Part shown: positions 1-6,726 of the stretch, piece by piece
Layout: the number at the start of each line of letters is the position of its first letter
Position numbering within the stretch: the first letter of the stretch is position 1
Assembly (NCBI GenBank): GCA_947177515.1
Contig: CAMWUU010000043.1
Span: 1-14,490 of the forward strand
Length of the DNA stretch: 14,490 bases
Reading direction: 5' to 3'
Origin: an uncultured Lachnospiraceae bacterium
Lineage (GTDB): Bacteria; Bacillota; Clostridia; Lachnospirales; Lachnospiraceae
Notes under the pieces: generated by a model
Database searches by the model: none
What the model was told of the DNA's origin: nothing
The model's input: the letters and a program-made list of their open reading frames with translations, nothing else
Position numbers and translations under genes: made by a program

Positions 1-245
1 TTGACGCAAAAGCCCGGCGTGATGTTTGGAAAATATTATCTGAATTAAAAAGCAAAGGATTAACTATCTTTTTAACTTCCCACTTCATGGACGAAGTGGA
101 AGCCCTATGTGATGAAATTTGTATTTTGAGAAATGGGAAATCCGTATTTCTCGGAACCGTTGAACAGGCAAAGAAAATCAGTAAGTGCGAAAACTTTGAG
201 GACGCTTATCTTATGCTTTCCGGCGAGGAGGTAGAAAAAGAATGA
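1..245 (+). CDS. ABC transporter ATP-binding protein, 3' end only
   Basis: This is the C-terminal 80 codons of an ABC transporter ATPase, read from base 3 and cut by the window edge. The first residues (DAKARRDVWKIL) look like the segment just after Walker B/D-loop, and TSHFMDE contains the switch histidine. ILRNGK and FLGT follow, as at the end of drug- or lantibiotic-export ATPases. Walker A, the Q-loop and the signature motif lie outside the window. The stop (243-245) overlaps the permease start as ATGA, so the two are translationally coupled and form one exporter. The substrate cannot be told from this piece. Confidence 0.9.
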   Translation, partial: DAKARRDVWKILSELKSKGLTIFLTSHFMDEVEALCDEICILRNGKSVFLGTVEQAKKISKCENFEDAYLMLSGEEVEKE

Positions 246-985
246 AATCATTTGGAATTCTCTTGAAAAACGAATTAAAATTAAATATTAGAAACATGAA
301 TATGGTTATTTTCGCTGTTTTTATGCCACTGATTGTCTTAGGTTTACTTGGCTTCATTTACGGAACAAAACCCGCTGCAGACGGGACGACATACACTTTT
401 ATGGAACAGTCCTTTGGCGCACTATGCTGTATCTCCATTTGTGCGGGTGGGCTAATGGGTTTGCCCCTTGTCATATCAGAATACCGGGAACGAAAAATTT
501 TGAAGCGTTTTCAAGTTACCCCTGTCAGTCCGGCAAAATTACTTTTAGTAGAATTTTTGATTTATGTTATCTATTGCATAGTGTCAATACTTACCCTCTT
601 CGCTGCCGCCATGCTGTTTTGGAAAATAAAAATACATGGTTCTTTCCTGTTATTCTTGGGAAGTTGGCTTTTGACTATGGTATCAACTTTGAGTATAGGC
701 TTGTTGGTTGGTGGGATTGCTAAAAACATGAAAAGCGCGAGTATGATTGCCAGCATTCTGTATTTCCCCATGCTGATTTTTTCAGGCGCGACACTACCCT
801 TTGAAGTTATGCCCGTTGTTATGCAAAAGATTATCAGTATCTTTCCGTTAACACAGGGTATCAAACTAATGAAAGCAACTTTTCTTGGATTGCCGATTGA
901 AAATGCCTTGTTTCCGGTTGCTATCATGAGCGTTGTTACACTCCTTTGTTTTGCTATCTCTGTAAAATATTTCAAATGGGAATAA
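242..985 (+). CDS. ABC-2 type transporter permease
   Basis: This 247-aa integral membrane protein is the membrane half of the exporter whose ATPase precedes it. About six hydrophobic segments are visible (roughly residues 22-42, 57-79, 100-126, 135-160, 166-185 and 224-243). A basic cytoplasmic loop, EYRERKILKRFQVTPVSP (about 80-97), lies between the second and third and is typical of ABC2_membrane permeases, where it contacts the ATPase. A GGAGG site inside the ATPase end lies 10 bases before the ATG. The length is normal for the family and the frame is intact. Small two-gene exporters of this kind usually move drugs, bacteriocins or lipids; the substrate here is unknown. Confidence 0.88.
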   Translation: MKSFGILLKNELKLNIRNMNMVIFAVFMPLIVLGLLGFIYGTKPAADGTTYTFMEQSFGALCCISICAGGLMGLPLVISEYRERKILKRFQVTPVSPAKLLLVEFLIYVIYCIVSILTLFAAAMLFWKIKIHGSFLLFLGSWLLTMVSTLSIGLLVGGIAKNMKSASMIASILYFPMLIFSGATLPFEVMPVVMQKIISIFPLTQGIKLMKATFLGLPIENALFPVAIMSVVTLLCFAISVKYFKWE

Positions 986-1036
986 ACTTTTAAATATGAA
1001 ACTTACGCACTAAATACACATAAGACAAATCTGCCA

Positions 1037-1090
1037 CACGACGGCATTGTCACACAGTAGCATAAGGAAAAGCCGTCGTGGTTATTTTAA
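1037..1090 (+). terminator. Possible terminator after the ABC operon
   Basis: Perfect 9-bp arms CACGACGGC (1037-1045) and GCCGTCGTG (1072-1080) enclose a 26-base loop and are followed by GTTATTTTAA. The long loop and poor T-tract make this a weak or processed terminator. It is the first hairpin after the permease stop. Confidence 0.5.
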
Positions 1091-1139
1091 CATAGAACTA
1101 TACATTTTCCTATATTCAAAATAATACTTTAAAATAAGC

Positions 1140-1180
1140 AAAATGGGTATATCACCCGTAGTGATACACCCATTTTACTT
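1140..1180. terminator. Strong, probably bidirectional terminator
   Basis: Arms 1140-1155 (AAAATGGGTATATCAC) and 1161-1176 pair over 16 bp with one mismatch around the 5-base loop CCGTA. The A-rich left edge becomes a T-run in the opposite orientation, and ACTTTT follows on the plus strand. It sits between the ABC operon (plus) and the end of tkt (minus), so it can stop transcripts from both sides. Confidence 0.7.
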
Positions 1181-1195
1181 TTCCACCTTAAATGC

Positions 1196-1243
1196 AACTA
1201 CCCTAATATCAATTTGTTTATTGATACTGTCTTATGGGTAGTT
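1196..1243. other. Two-part inverted repeat in the 986-1367 intergenic region
   Basis: Outer arms AACTACCC (1196-1203) and GGGTAGTT (1236-1243) flank inner arms TATCAAT (1207-1213) and ATTGATA (1220-1226). The inner loop is 6 bases. There is no clear T-tract on either side. It could be the 3' end structure of the tkt transcript or the trace of an old insertion. Apart from the three hairpins listed, the 986-1367 stretch holds no gene that I can see. Confidence 0.45.
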
Positions 1244-1367
1244 ATCTTTCCAGAACTTTGTCTTTCAACTTTGCCCGTAAATAAAAGGAATTTTTTATCT
1301 CAGCCAGAATAAAATCTCCAACAAAAATAAGCCCCTGGCATTCTCAAATTATCCCGTTATTTCTAAT

Positions 1368-3353
1368 TTACTTAATGACTTCCTTCACTGCTGCCACAAC
1401 ATTCTCCGTCGTGAACCCGAACTTCTTAAACAGTGTTGCCGCTGGTGCAGAAGCACCAAAGCCCTTCATTGTGATGGTCTTGCCGTCAAGCCCCACATAC
1501 TTGCCCCAGCCGAAATCGCCGAGCGCTTCCACTGCTACCCTTGCGCGGACACTCTTCGGAAGAACGGACTCTTTATACTCGTCGGACTGCTCCTCAAAAA
1601 TATCCATACAAGGCATGGAAACAACGCGCACATCAACACCGTCCTTCGCAAGTTCGGCTTTCGCCTCAACCGCAAGGGAAACCTCGGATCCCGTCGCAAT
1701 AATGATTGCATCCGGAACATCCTTCGTGGAATCCTCAAGCACATAAGCGCCCTTTAATGCTTCCTTCGAAGAACCCGAAAGCTGTGGCAAATTCTGTCTT
1801 GAAAGTACCAGGGCGGTCGGTGTTTCAACCGAGGTCACTGCACAATACCACGCTGCGATCGTTTCAGTTGCATCCGCTGGACGGAACACATGGAAATTCG
1901 GCATGGAACGCAGCATCGCAAGCTGCTCAATCGGCTCATGGGTCGGACCGTCCTCGCCAACACCGATACTGTCATGTGTCAGCACGTAAGTGGTTGGAAT
2001 CTTCATAATCGAGGAAAGTCTTGCCATCGGCTTTACATAATCGCTGAATACAAAGAAGGTCGAAACGAACGCACGCAAACCATGCAGCGTCATACCATTT
2101 CCAATCGCTGCCATCGCAAGTTCACGTACACCAAAGTGCATATTCCTGCCCGCATAATCCGCCTTCGAAAAATCGCCCATATCCTTCATATAAGTCTTGG
2201 TGGATGGGGAAAGGTCGGCAGCACCACCGACAAGATTCGGAACCTTATCCTTAAGACGGTTTAATACCTGTCCAGAAAGATTACGGGTTGCCTCCGGCTT
2301 GTCCTCATATGCCCAGAACGCCTCGTCGTCAATCAGTTTCTTTGCAACCTCAAAGTCAAATTCCTCATCCCAGGCCTTCTTCATCTCCGGATATTTCTCG
2401 CAGTATTCTGCAAACATCTTGTTCCAGGCATCCTCAACCTCAGCCTTTGCCGATGCGATATCCCTGTAATTTGCATAAACTTCATCCGGTACAAAGAACG
2501 GCTCATCACTCGGCCAGCCAAGATTCTCTTTGAGTGCCTTAACATTATCGTCACCCAAAGGCTCGCCATGAGCACTGGCCTTACCCTGTTTTGCCGGGCA
2601 ACCAAAGCCGATCTGTGTCTTTACAGTAATCATCGTTGGGCGGGTTTTGTCCGCTTTCGCTTCCTCGATAGCTTTTCCAATTTCTTCCAGATTGTTACCA
2701 TCTTCTACCACAAGGGTCTGGAAGCCGAATGCCTCAAAACGCTTCTTCACATCCTCAGTAAACGCAATATCAGTGCTACCCTCAATAGAAATCTGGTTTG
2801 AATCATATAAAACAATCAGCTTGCCAAGCCCCAATGTGCCTGCAAGGGAAAAAGCCTCCGAGGAGATACCTTCCATCATACAGCCGTCGCCGCCGAGCAC
2901 ATAAGTATAATGGTCAACAACTGGATAGCCTTCCTTATTAAATTTCGCTGCCAGATGTGCCTCTGCCGCCGCCATGCCGACTGCCATACCCATACCTGCG
3001 CCAAGCGGTCCCGTTGTCGCCTCCACGCCCCTTGTGTGACGGTATTCCGGATGCCCCGGTGTCAGGGAATCAAGCTGACGGAACTGCATCAGGTCTTCCT
3101 TTGTCAGGCCATAGCCAAACAAGTGAAGGAGTGAATACAGCAGGGTGGAACCATGTCCGCCGGAAAGGATAAAACGATCCCTGTTCGGCCAGTCCGGGTT
3201 TGCCGGATTGTGGTTCATATGCTTTGCCCAAAGTTCATACGCCATCGCCGCACTGCCAAGCGGGAGTCCCGGATGGCCGGATTTTGCCTTCTGTACGGCA
3301 TCTGCTGCCAGCACACGAATCGCGTTTACCGACATTGTATCAAGATTACTCAT
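1368..3353 (-). CDS. tkt: Transketolase
   Basis: This thiamine-diphosphate enzyme of the non-oxidative pentose phosphate pathway moves two-carbon ketol units between sugar phosphates. The protein is 661 aa, about the usual length. From the chosen start, GHP with the substrate histidine is at residue 27. The ThDP/Mg motif GGDGCMMEG begins at about 154, with the asparagine of YDSNQ following. The catalytic glutamate in HFGVREL is at 411, the same number as in E. coli TktA. The C-terminal domain, with IIATGSEVSLA, is complete. The open frame continues five codons upstream (ATG at 3366-3368), but those codons contain the ribosome site GGAGGA, so the ATG at 3351-3353 is the real start. It lies 181 bp downstream of tal and is probably co-transcribed with it. 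Confidence 0.97.
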   Translation of the reverse strand: MSNLDTMSVNAIRVLAADAVQKAKSGHPGLPLGSAAMAYELWAKHMNHNPANPDWPNRDRFILSGGHGSTLLYSLLHLFGYGLTKEDLMQFRQLDSLTPGHPEYRHTRGVEATTGPLGAGMGMAVGMAAAEAHLAAKFNKEGYPVVDHYTYVLGGDGCMMEGISSEAFSLAGTLGLGKLIVLYDSNQISIEGSTDIAFTEDVKKRFEAFGFQTLVVEDGNNLEEIGKAIEEAKADKTRPTMITVKTQIGFGCPAKQGKASAHGEPLGDDNVKALKENLGWPSDEPFFVPDEVYANYRDIASAKAEVEDAWNKMFAEYCEKYPEMKKAWDEEFDFEVAKKLIDDEAFWAYEDKPEATRNLSGQVLNRLKDKVPNLVGGAADLSPSTKTYMKDMGDFSKADYAGRNMHFGVRELAMAAIGNGMTLHGLRAFVSTFFVFSDYVKPMARLSSIMKIPTTYVLTHDSIGVGEDGPTHEPIEQLAMLRSMPNFHVFRPADATETIAAWYCAVTSVETPTALVLSRQNLPQLSGSSKEALKGAYVLEDSTKDVPDAIIIATGSEVSLAVEAKAELAKDGVDVRVVSMPCMDIFEEQSDEYKESVLPKSVRARVAVEALGDFGWGKYVGLDGKTITMKGFGASAPAATLFKKFGFTTENVVAAVKEVIK

Positions 3354-3360
3354 AAATAAA

Positions 3361-3366
3361 TCCTCC
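3361..3366 (-). promoter_or_regulatory. Ribosome binding site that fixes the tkt start
   Basis: GGAGGA on the minus strand lies 7 bases before the ATG at 3353. It is inside the longer in-frame reading that would begin at 3368, so the longer start would place coding sequence over a perfect Shine-Dalgarno. Confidence 0.85.
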
Positions 3367-3482
3367 ATGTTAAGTTCTGCAAAAGTCCCATCGTAACACC
3401 TTTTGTCTTGGAAAAGATTTCATCCGCCCTGCTCATTAAAATCCCTTCCCGCGCTCCCCCGGGCTTTTGCTGTAAAGTTTTA

Positions 3483-3514
3483 TATGTGCCCTCCAAGCCG
3501 ACGGAGGGCACATA
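3483..3514 (-). other. Perfect 12-bp hairpin between tal and tkt
   Basis: Arms TATGTGCCCTCC (3483-3494) and GGAGGGCACATA (3503-3514) pair perfectly around an 8-base loop. The hairpin starts 20 bases after the tal stop in the direction of transcription. On the minus strand it is followed by TAAAACTTTA, a poor T-tract, so it is more likely a partial terminator or a 3'-end stabiliser that sets the tal:tkt ratio. On the plus strand it is followed by CTGTTTTT, but no plus-strand gene ends here. Confidence 0.65.
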
Positions 3515-3534
3515 CTGTTTTTAGTCCCGAATAC

Positions 3535-4194
3535 TTAATCCTGCTTCCCGAAAGCAGCCTCATAGTCTTTCTTGAATTTTTCAATCCCCTGGTCAGTCAA
3601 CGGGTGCTTTGTGCACTGTACAATAACACTGTACGGAACCGTCGCAATATGCGCGCCTGCAAGCGCACAATCCGTAATATGGATCGGGTTGCGCACACTC
3701 GCTGCGATAATCTCGGTTTCAAGACCATAAATATTGAAGATATCAGCAATGTTGCGGATCAGGTCGATACCCGGCGTAGAAATATCATCCAGACGGCCAA
3801 GGAACGGGGAAACATAGGTTGCACCTGCCCTTGCTGCAAGAAGTGCCTGGTTTGCGGAGAAAATCAGGGTCACATTCGTCTTAATACCCTCGGCAGAAAG
3901 CACCTTCACCGCCTTTAAGCCCTCAACAGTCATCGGAATCTTAACAACCATATTCGGATGGATTGCTGCAATCTCACGGCCTTCCTTGATCATGCCTTCC
4001 GCATCAACTGTCGTCGCCTTAACCTCACCACTGATCGGCCCGTCCACAATGGAAGTAATCTCTTTAATCACCTCATTGAAATCACGGCCTTCCTTCGCAA
4101 TCAGGGACGGGTTTGTAGTAACGCCGCAGATCACGCCCATGTCATTTGCCTTCCGGATGTCCTCCACATTCGCTGTGTCAACAAAAAACTTCAT
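3535..4194 (-). CDS. tal: Transaldolase, small TalC/FSA-type
   Basis: This is a 219-aa class I aldolase-type TIM barrel that transfers a three-carbon dihydroxyacetone unit in the non-oxidative pentose phosphate pathway. It belongs to the short family shared with fructose-6-phosphate aldolase (FSA). The N-terminus MKFFVDTANVEDI and GVTTNPSLIAKEG are typical. The Schiff-base lysine is K85 in VVKIPMT. Two residues separate the activities: by eye alignment to E. coli FsaA, position 59 (Gln in FSA) is Glu57 here, and position 131 (Tyr in FSA) is Phe131. Both are the transaldolase versions, so transaldolase is the better name. AAGGAGGA lies 8 bases before the start, a consensus promoter lies upstream, and tkt follows. 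Confidence 0.96.
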   Translation of the reverse strand: MKFFVDTANVEDIRKANDMGVICGVTTNPSLIAKEGRDFNEVIKEITSIVDGPISGEVKATTVDAEGMIKEGREIAAIHPNMVVKIPMTVEGLKAVKVLSAEGIKTNVTLIFSANQALLAARAGATYVSPFLGRLDDISTPGIDLIRNIADIFNIYGLETEIIAASVRNPIHITDCALAGAHIATVPYSVIVQCTKHPLTDQGIEKFKKDYEAAFGKQD

Positions 4195-4265
4195 TTTATA
4201 AATCCTCCTTTTTTAAATTAGTATCAAAATTTTAAAAAAATGTAAAATAATTTTACTTTTTCTAA

Positions 4266-4294
4266 ATTATACTACAATTTGCTGAAAATGGCAA
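4266..4294 (-). promoter_or_regulatory. Sigma-A promoter of tal-tkt
   Basis: On the minus strand, TTGCCA (4289-4294) and TATAAT (4266-4271) are separated by exactly 17 bp. The start codon is about 70 bases downstream, leaving a short A/T-rich leader that ends in AAGGAGGA. A small GTGC/GCAC dyad lies upstream at about 4315-4340 and may be an operator. Confidence 0.85.
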
Positions 4295-4353
4295 GTAAAA
4301 TATAGCTTTCCTTCGTGCAAATTGTGCTTTTTTTCGCACGGGATGCAATTTTT

Positions 4354-4440
4354 CTGAAAAACTCATCCGAGTCGCAAGCCCCATATCATGGTACCAATCA
4401 CCCTTTGTATATCTAGGATATATCGGACATGAGTTTTCAG
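4354..4440. repeat. Cloverleaf-like inverted repeat between the sirtuin gene and tal
   Basis: Outer arms 4354-4370 and 4423-4440 are complementary over 17 bp with one bulge (CTGAAAAACTCAT-CCGA against TCGGACATGAGTTTTCAG). Inside are two further small hairpins: CCAT-atc-ATGG (about 4381-4391) and TATATC-tag-GATATA (4408-4422). The result is a three-way junction. In sirtuin orientation it begins 20 bases after the stop, so it may end that transcript, but it lacks a T-tract. It could instead be a small non-autonomous palindromic element or a structured RNA. Confidence 0.55.
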
Positions 4441-4459
4441 ATCCATCCTATGATACCCG

Positions 4460-5203
4460 TTATACTCCCAAAGCATCCACACTTTCTTTCATAACCTTTG
4501 CAATATCATCATTAATCACAAGCTCCGCTTTCCCATCCGCCGGAGTAACACTTTTGTTAATCAATACCAGATGTTTCCCACGAAAATAATCGATTAGCCC
4601 TGCCGCCGGATAGACTACCAGTGAAGTTCCGCCGATCACCAGCATGTCCGCCATTTCAATCGCGCGCACCGCACCCGAGATAACCTCCTGGTCAAGCCCT
4701 TCCTCATACAACACAACATCCGGCTTAATCCTCCCTCCGCAGCTTTCACAGTGCGGAACACCATCAGCATCATGAACATACTCCATCGGATAAAATTTCC
4801 CGCACTCCGTACAGTAATTGCGCAGAACCGAACCGTGCAATTCATATACTACCCTGCTGCCCGCCGCTTGATGCAGCCCGTCAATATTCTGGGTCACCAC
4901 CGCCCTTAGTTTCCCCATCTTTTCCAACTTAGCCAGCGCAATATGGCAATCGTTCGGCTTTGCCTGCGGATAAAGCAAATTCTCCCTATAAAAATTGTAA
5001 AACTCCTCCGGGTAGCGCATATAAAAAGTATGTGACACAAGCTGTTCCGGTGTTAGCTGTGTATTCAGCTTCTTGCTGAAAATCCCCCCAGAACTGCGGA
5101 AATCCGGTATATTGCTTGCCGTCGAAACACCCGCACCCCCAAAAAACACAATATTTTTGCTCTCCCGGAACATTTCGGTAAGCTGCACCACCTTCTCATC
5201 CAT
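4460..5203 (-). CDS. cobB: NAD-dependent protein deacylase, Sir2 family
   Basis: This 247-aa cytosolic sirtuin removes acyl groups from protein lysines, using NAD. The motifs are complete: GGAGVST (22-28) and IPDFRS for NAD, TQNIDGLH (104-111), catalytic His123 in ELHGS, a structural zinc ribbon with C131, C134, C152 and C155, then KPDVVLYEE and GTSLVVYPAAG. The region matching the desuccinylase YxxR motif reads EFYNFYRE; by eye it has Tyr in place of the Arg, so a simple deacetylase is more likely than a desuccinylase. Bacterial substrates usually include acetyl-CoA synthetase. AAGGAG precedes the ATG and a promoter lies 44 bp upstream, so it appears monocistronic. The same family is also named srtN in Bacillus. 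Confidence 0.95.
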   Translation of the reverse strand: MDEKVVQLTEMFRESKNIVFFGGAGVSTASNIPDFRSSGGIFSKKLNTQLTPEQLVSHTFYMRYPEEFYNFYRENLLYPQAKPNDCHIALAKLEKMGKLRAVVTQNIDGLHQAAGSRVVYELHGSVLRNYCTECGKFYPMEYVHDADGVPHCESCGGRIKPDVVLYEEGLDQEVISGAVRAIEMADMLVIGGTSLVVYPAAGLIDYFRGKHLVLINKSVTPADGKAELVINDDIAKVMKESVDALGV

Positions 5204-5246
5204 ATAACCCTCTCCTTTCCAAACCGAAAATCATTCCCCCACCTCC

Positions 5247-5274
5247 ATTATACCAAAATCAACCAGAAAAGCAA
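5247..5274 (-). promoter_or_regulatory. Promoter of the sirtuin gene
   Basis: On the minus strand, TTGCTT (5269-5274) and TATAAT (5247-5252) are separated by 16 bp. The sirtuin start codon is 44 bases downstream of the -10. Confidence 0.7.
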
Positions 5275-5416
5275 CCATTTTATAACATATCCGCTTTTAT
5301 AGGGCAAAAATTAAGTGCCTTATAATAGCATACTAAGGTGAAACATAAAGCATCATCATGCAGTTAACAAATAGCGGATTTTACTTTAAGTTCCTTTGTA
5401 TAAAATATCCAAGATA

Positions 5417-5461
5417 GTTGGCTGCATTTGCCTATACATAATGTAGGCAAGTAAGGCTAAC
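5417..5461. other. Long hairpin in the accessory intergenic region
   Basis: Arms 5417-5434 and 5444-5461 pair over 18 positions with two mismatches and a few G-T wobbles around a 9-base loop. The core TTGCCTA/TAGGCAA is perfect. No T-tract follows. It lies 72 bp before the transposase remnant and could be part of the old insertion sequence end. The rest of 5275-5530 shows no gene. Confidence 0.45.
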
Positions 5462-5532
5462 CATCAAATACATTTCATATACAAAGCATATACATCGGTA
5501 CGGTTTCGGCTACATTGAATGTTCGCACAAAA

Positions 5533-5705
5533 ATGCCAGCTTCCCCGAAACGGGAACAGCTTAAAACCATACGAATAGAACTTTCTGCTTCCAAAAAAGT
5601 CCTCCATTCACGGACATATGACCTTTACAATATCTTTCGTGCCATCCTTTATCTTTTAAAGGAAGACTGTTCCTAGCGTGCTGTCCCACATAATTTCCCG
5701 AAATT
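5533..5705 (+). pseudogene. IS5-type transposase, N-terminal remnant with internal stop
   Basis: The plus-strand frame from ATG 5533 reads MPASPKREQLKTIRIEL, then SRTYDLYNIFRAILYLLKE, then DCS-stop-RAVPHNFPK. This is the N-terminal (DUF4096-like) domain of IS5-family transposases, where the expected text is ILYLLKEGCSWRALPHDFPKW. The stop at 5674-5676 is TAG exactly where the family has Trp (TGG), a one-base nonsense change. After FPK the similarity ends and unrelated sequence begins, so the catalytic DDE part is gone. It cannot transpose. It marks an old insertion and deletion in this island. Confidence 0.8.
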
Positions 5706-5724
5706 AAACCGTGAGTTTGCTGTA

Positions 5725-5983
5725 ATGCCATCAAAACAAAATGTGAAATTGATAAAACAAGATCAAGCCACTAATTTAGCAAAAAAAATATTTTGAAAAC
5801 TATTATACAAATAAAATATCAATTAAAAATCACTGTACTACATTAAGTTATGGCGTTTCTGTTGAAGATGAAACACTTACATTTATAGTATACAATTCGG
5901 CATCCTGTGAACTGATCGGGGATAATAAACCGAATATTCTTGCATTCGTATATATTAACCTATTGACAGGAGAGTGTGTATGA
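5725..5983 (+). pseudogene. Frameshifted small gene of unknown function
   Basis: From ATG 5725 the frame reads MPSKQNVKLIKQDQATNLAKK and then stops at 5794. If one base is removed from the run of eight A (5781-5788), the reading continues as YFENYYTNKISIKNHC and on through SYGVSVEDETLTFIVYNS and NILAFVYINLLTGECV to TGA 5981-5983. The joined product of about 85 aa looks like a real small protein, so a slip in the A-run probably broke it. No family is recognised. No clear ribosome site precedes 5725, and the true 5' end may have been lost at the transposase junction. Programmed slippage on A8 is a less likely alternative. Confidence 0.5.
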
Positions 5984-6083
5984 TAGAAAATAAAGATAAA
6001 TTAAAATGAAGAACTTATATTATGGTTTTGAATCCACCCTTGCCTATGTGGGGCAAGAAAAAGCAAATATAATTATTAAATAG
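5980..6083 (+). other. Two short ORFs chained by ATGA overlaps
   Basis: ATG 5980 overlaps the stop of the preceding frame (ATGA) and has AGGAGA 8 bases upstream. It reads MIENKDKLK and stops at 6007-6009. That stop overlaps a second ATG (6006), which reads MKNLYYGFESTLAYVGQEK and then five or six more residues to TAG 6081. The arrangement looks like a small operon gene broken by mutation soon after its start. A 6-bp hairpin (CTTGCC/GGCAAG) lies inside the second ORF. No function can be given. Confidence 0.3.
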
Positions 6084-6193
6084 CCACCTCTCTTTTTTGT
6101 GCAAGGATAGAGAAGAAAAATTTAACGATAAGCCTTATAATAATAAAGACAAATTTAGGTTTGCAAAACACAATACGTGCGGGGAGGTATCTC

Positions 6194-6246
6194 ATGGAAT
6201 GGGTTCGCAGATTAACCAAAGCATGAATTATATTAAAGAGCATATG
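6194..6246 (+). pseudogene. First codons of an AraC-type regulator, frameshifted
   Basis: GGAGG (6183-6187) lies 6 bases before ATG 6194, which reads MEWVRRLTKA and then TGA. The +1 frame continues MNYIKEHM. Joined (one A missing before 6223), the text MEWVRRLTKAMNYIKEHM matches the usual opening of AraC-family regulators of the MEW...AMNYIEEH type. The helix-turn-helix part is absent and another gene's sequence follows at once. This is a fossil of the first 18 or so codons, identified from pattern memory only. Confidence 0.5.
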
Positions 6247-6615
6247 TTTATGGAAACTGTTGATAAGCGTTTCCGCAGCTTTGTAAACAAAATCAACGAG
6301 TATCTGACAGGAAATGGCTGTAAATGCAACATAAAATTACAAAAAAGTGGCTATGTTGTGTCCTATGTGTTAAACAGCAGCAAAAAGACTTTGGCAACAT
6401 TCGTATCCCGAAAAACGGGAATGAAACTCCGTATTTATCCCGAACAGATACAAGAATATCAAAGTTTTCTTGATACACTGCCCGAAAAGGTAAAAAAGGA
6501 AATCAAGAAAACATCCTTCTGCAAACGGCTTATCAATCCTGATGATTGTAATCCGAAATGTATCATGGGATATACCTTTGTATTCGATGGTGAGCAGTAT
6601 CAGAAATGCAGACAG
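6244..6615 (+). pseudogene. Hypothetical protein, 3'-truncated (cysteine-containing Lachnospiraceae-type family)
   Basis: From ATG 6244 or 6250 the frame reads METVDKRFRSFVNKINEYL, then CNIKLQKSGYVVSYVLN, LATFVSRKTGMKLRIYPE, DTLPEKVKKEIKK, CKRLINPDDCNPKCIMGY and GEQYQKCR. I recall this as a common uncharacterised family of about 150 aa in Lachnospiraceae, usually ending some 20-30 residues after the QKCR motif. The Cys pattern (C..C...C..C) suggests a metal site. Here the family text stops after QKCR, about 6612, and the frame runs on through non-family sequence without its own stop into the next gene. It is therefore truncated at the 3' end. Role unknown. Confidence 0.55.
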
Positions 6616-6726
6616 AAAAATGTAGTTGACGCAAGGGTCTTACAAACAGACCCATGTCCATTCCCTTCCATTATGCCCATAACTTTCAATTATCACTTAA
6701 CTTTACGAAATAAAAGGAGATATTTT

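Noticed and set aside
571..975. 134-aa frame on the minus strand
   Set aside because: It is the antisense shadow of the ABC permease, with no ribosome site or recognisable protein text.
1706..3172. Several 70-120 aa plus-strand frames across tkt
   Set aside because: All are shadows of the transketolase gene with no independent signals.
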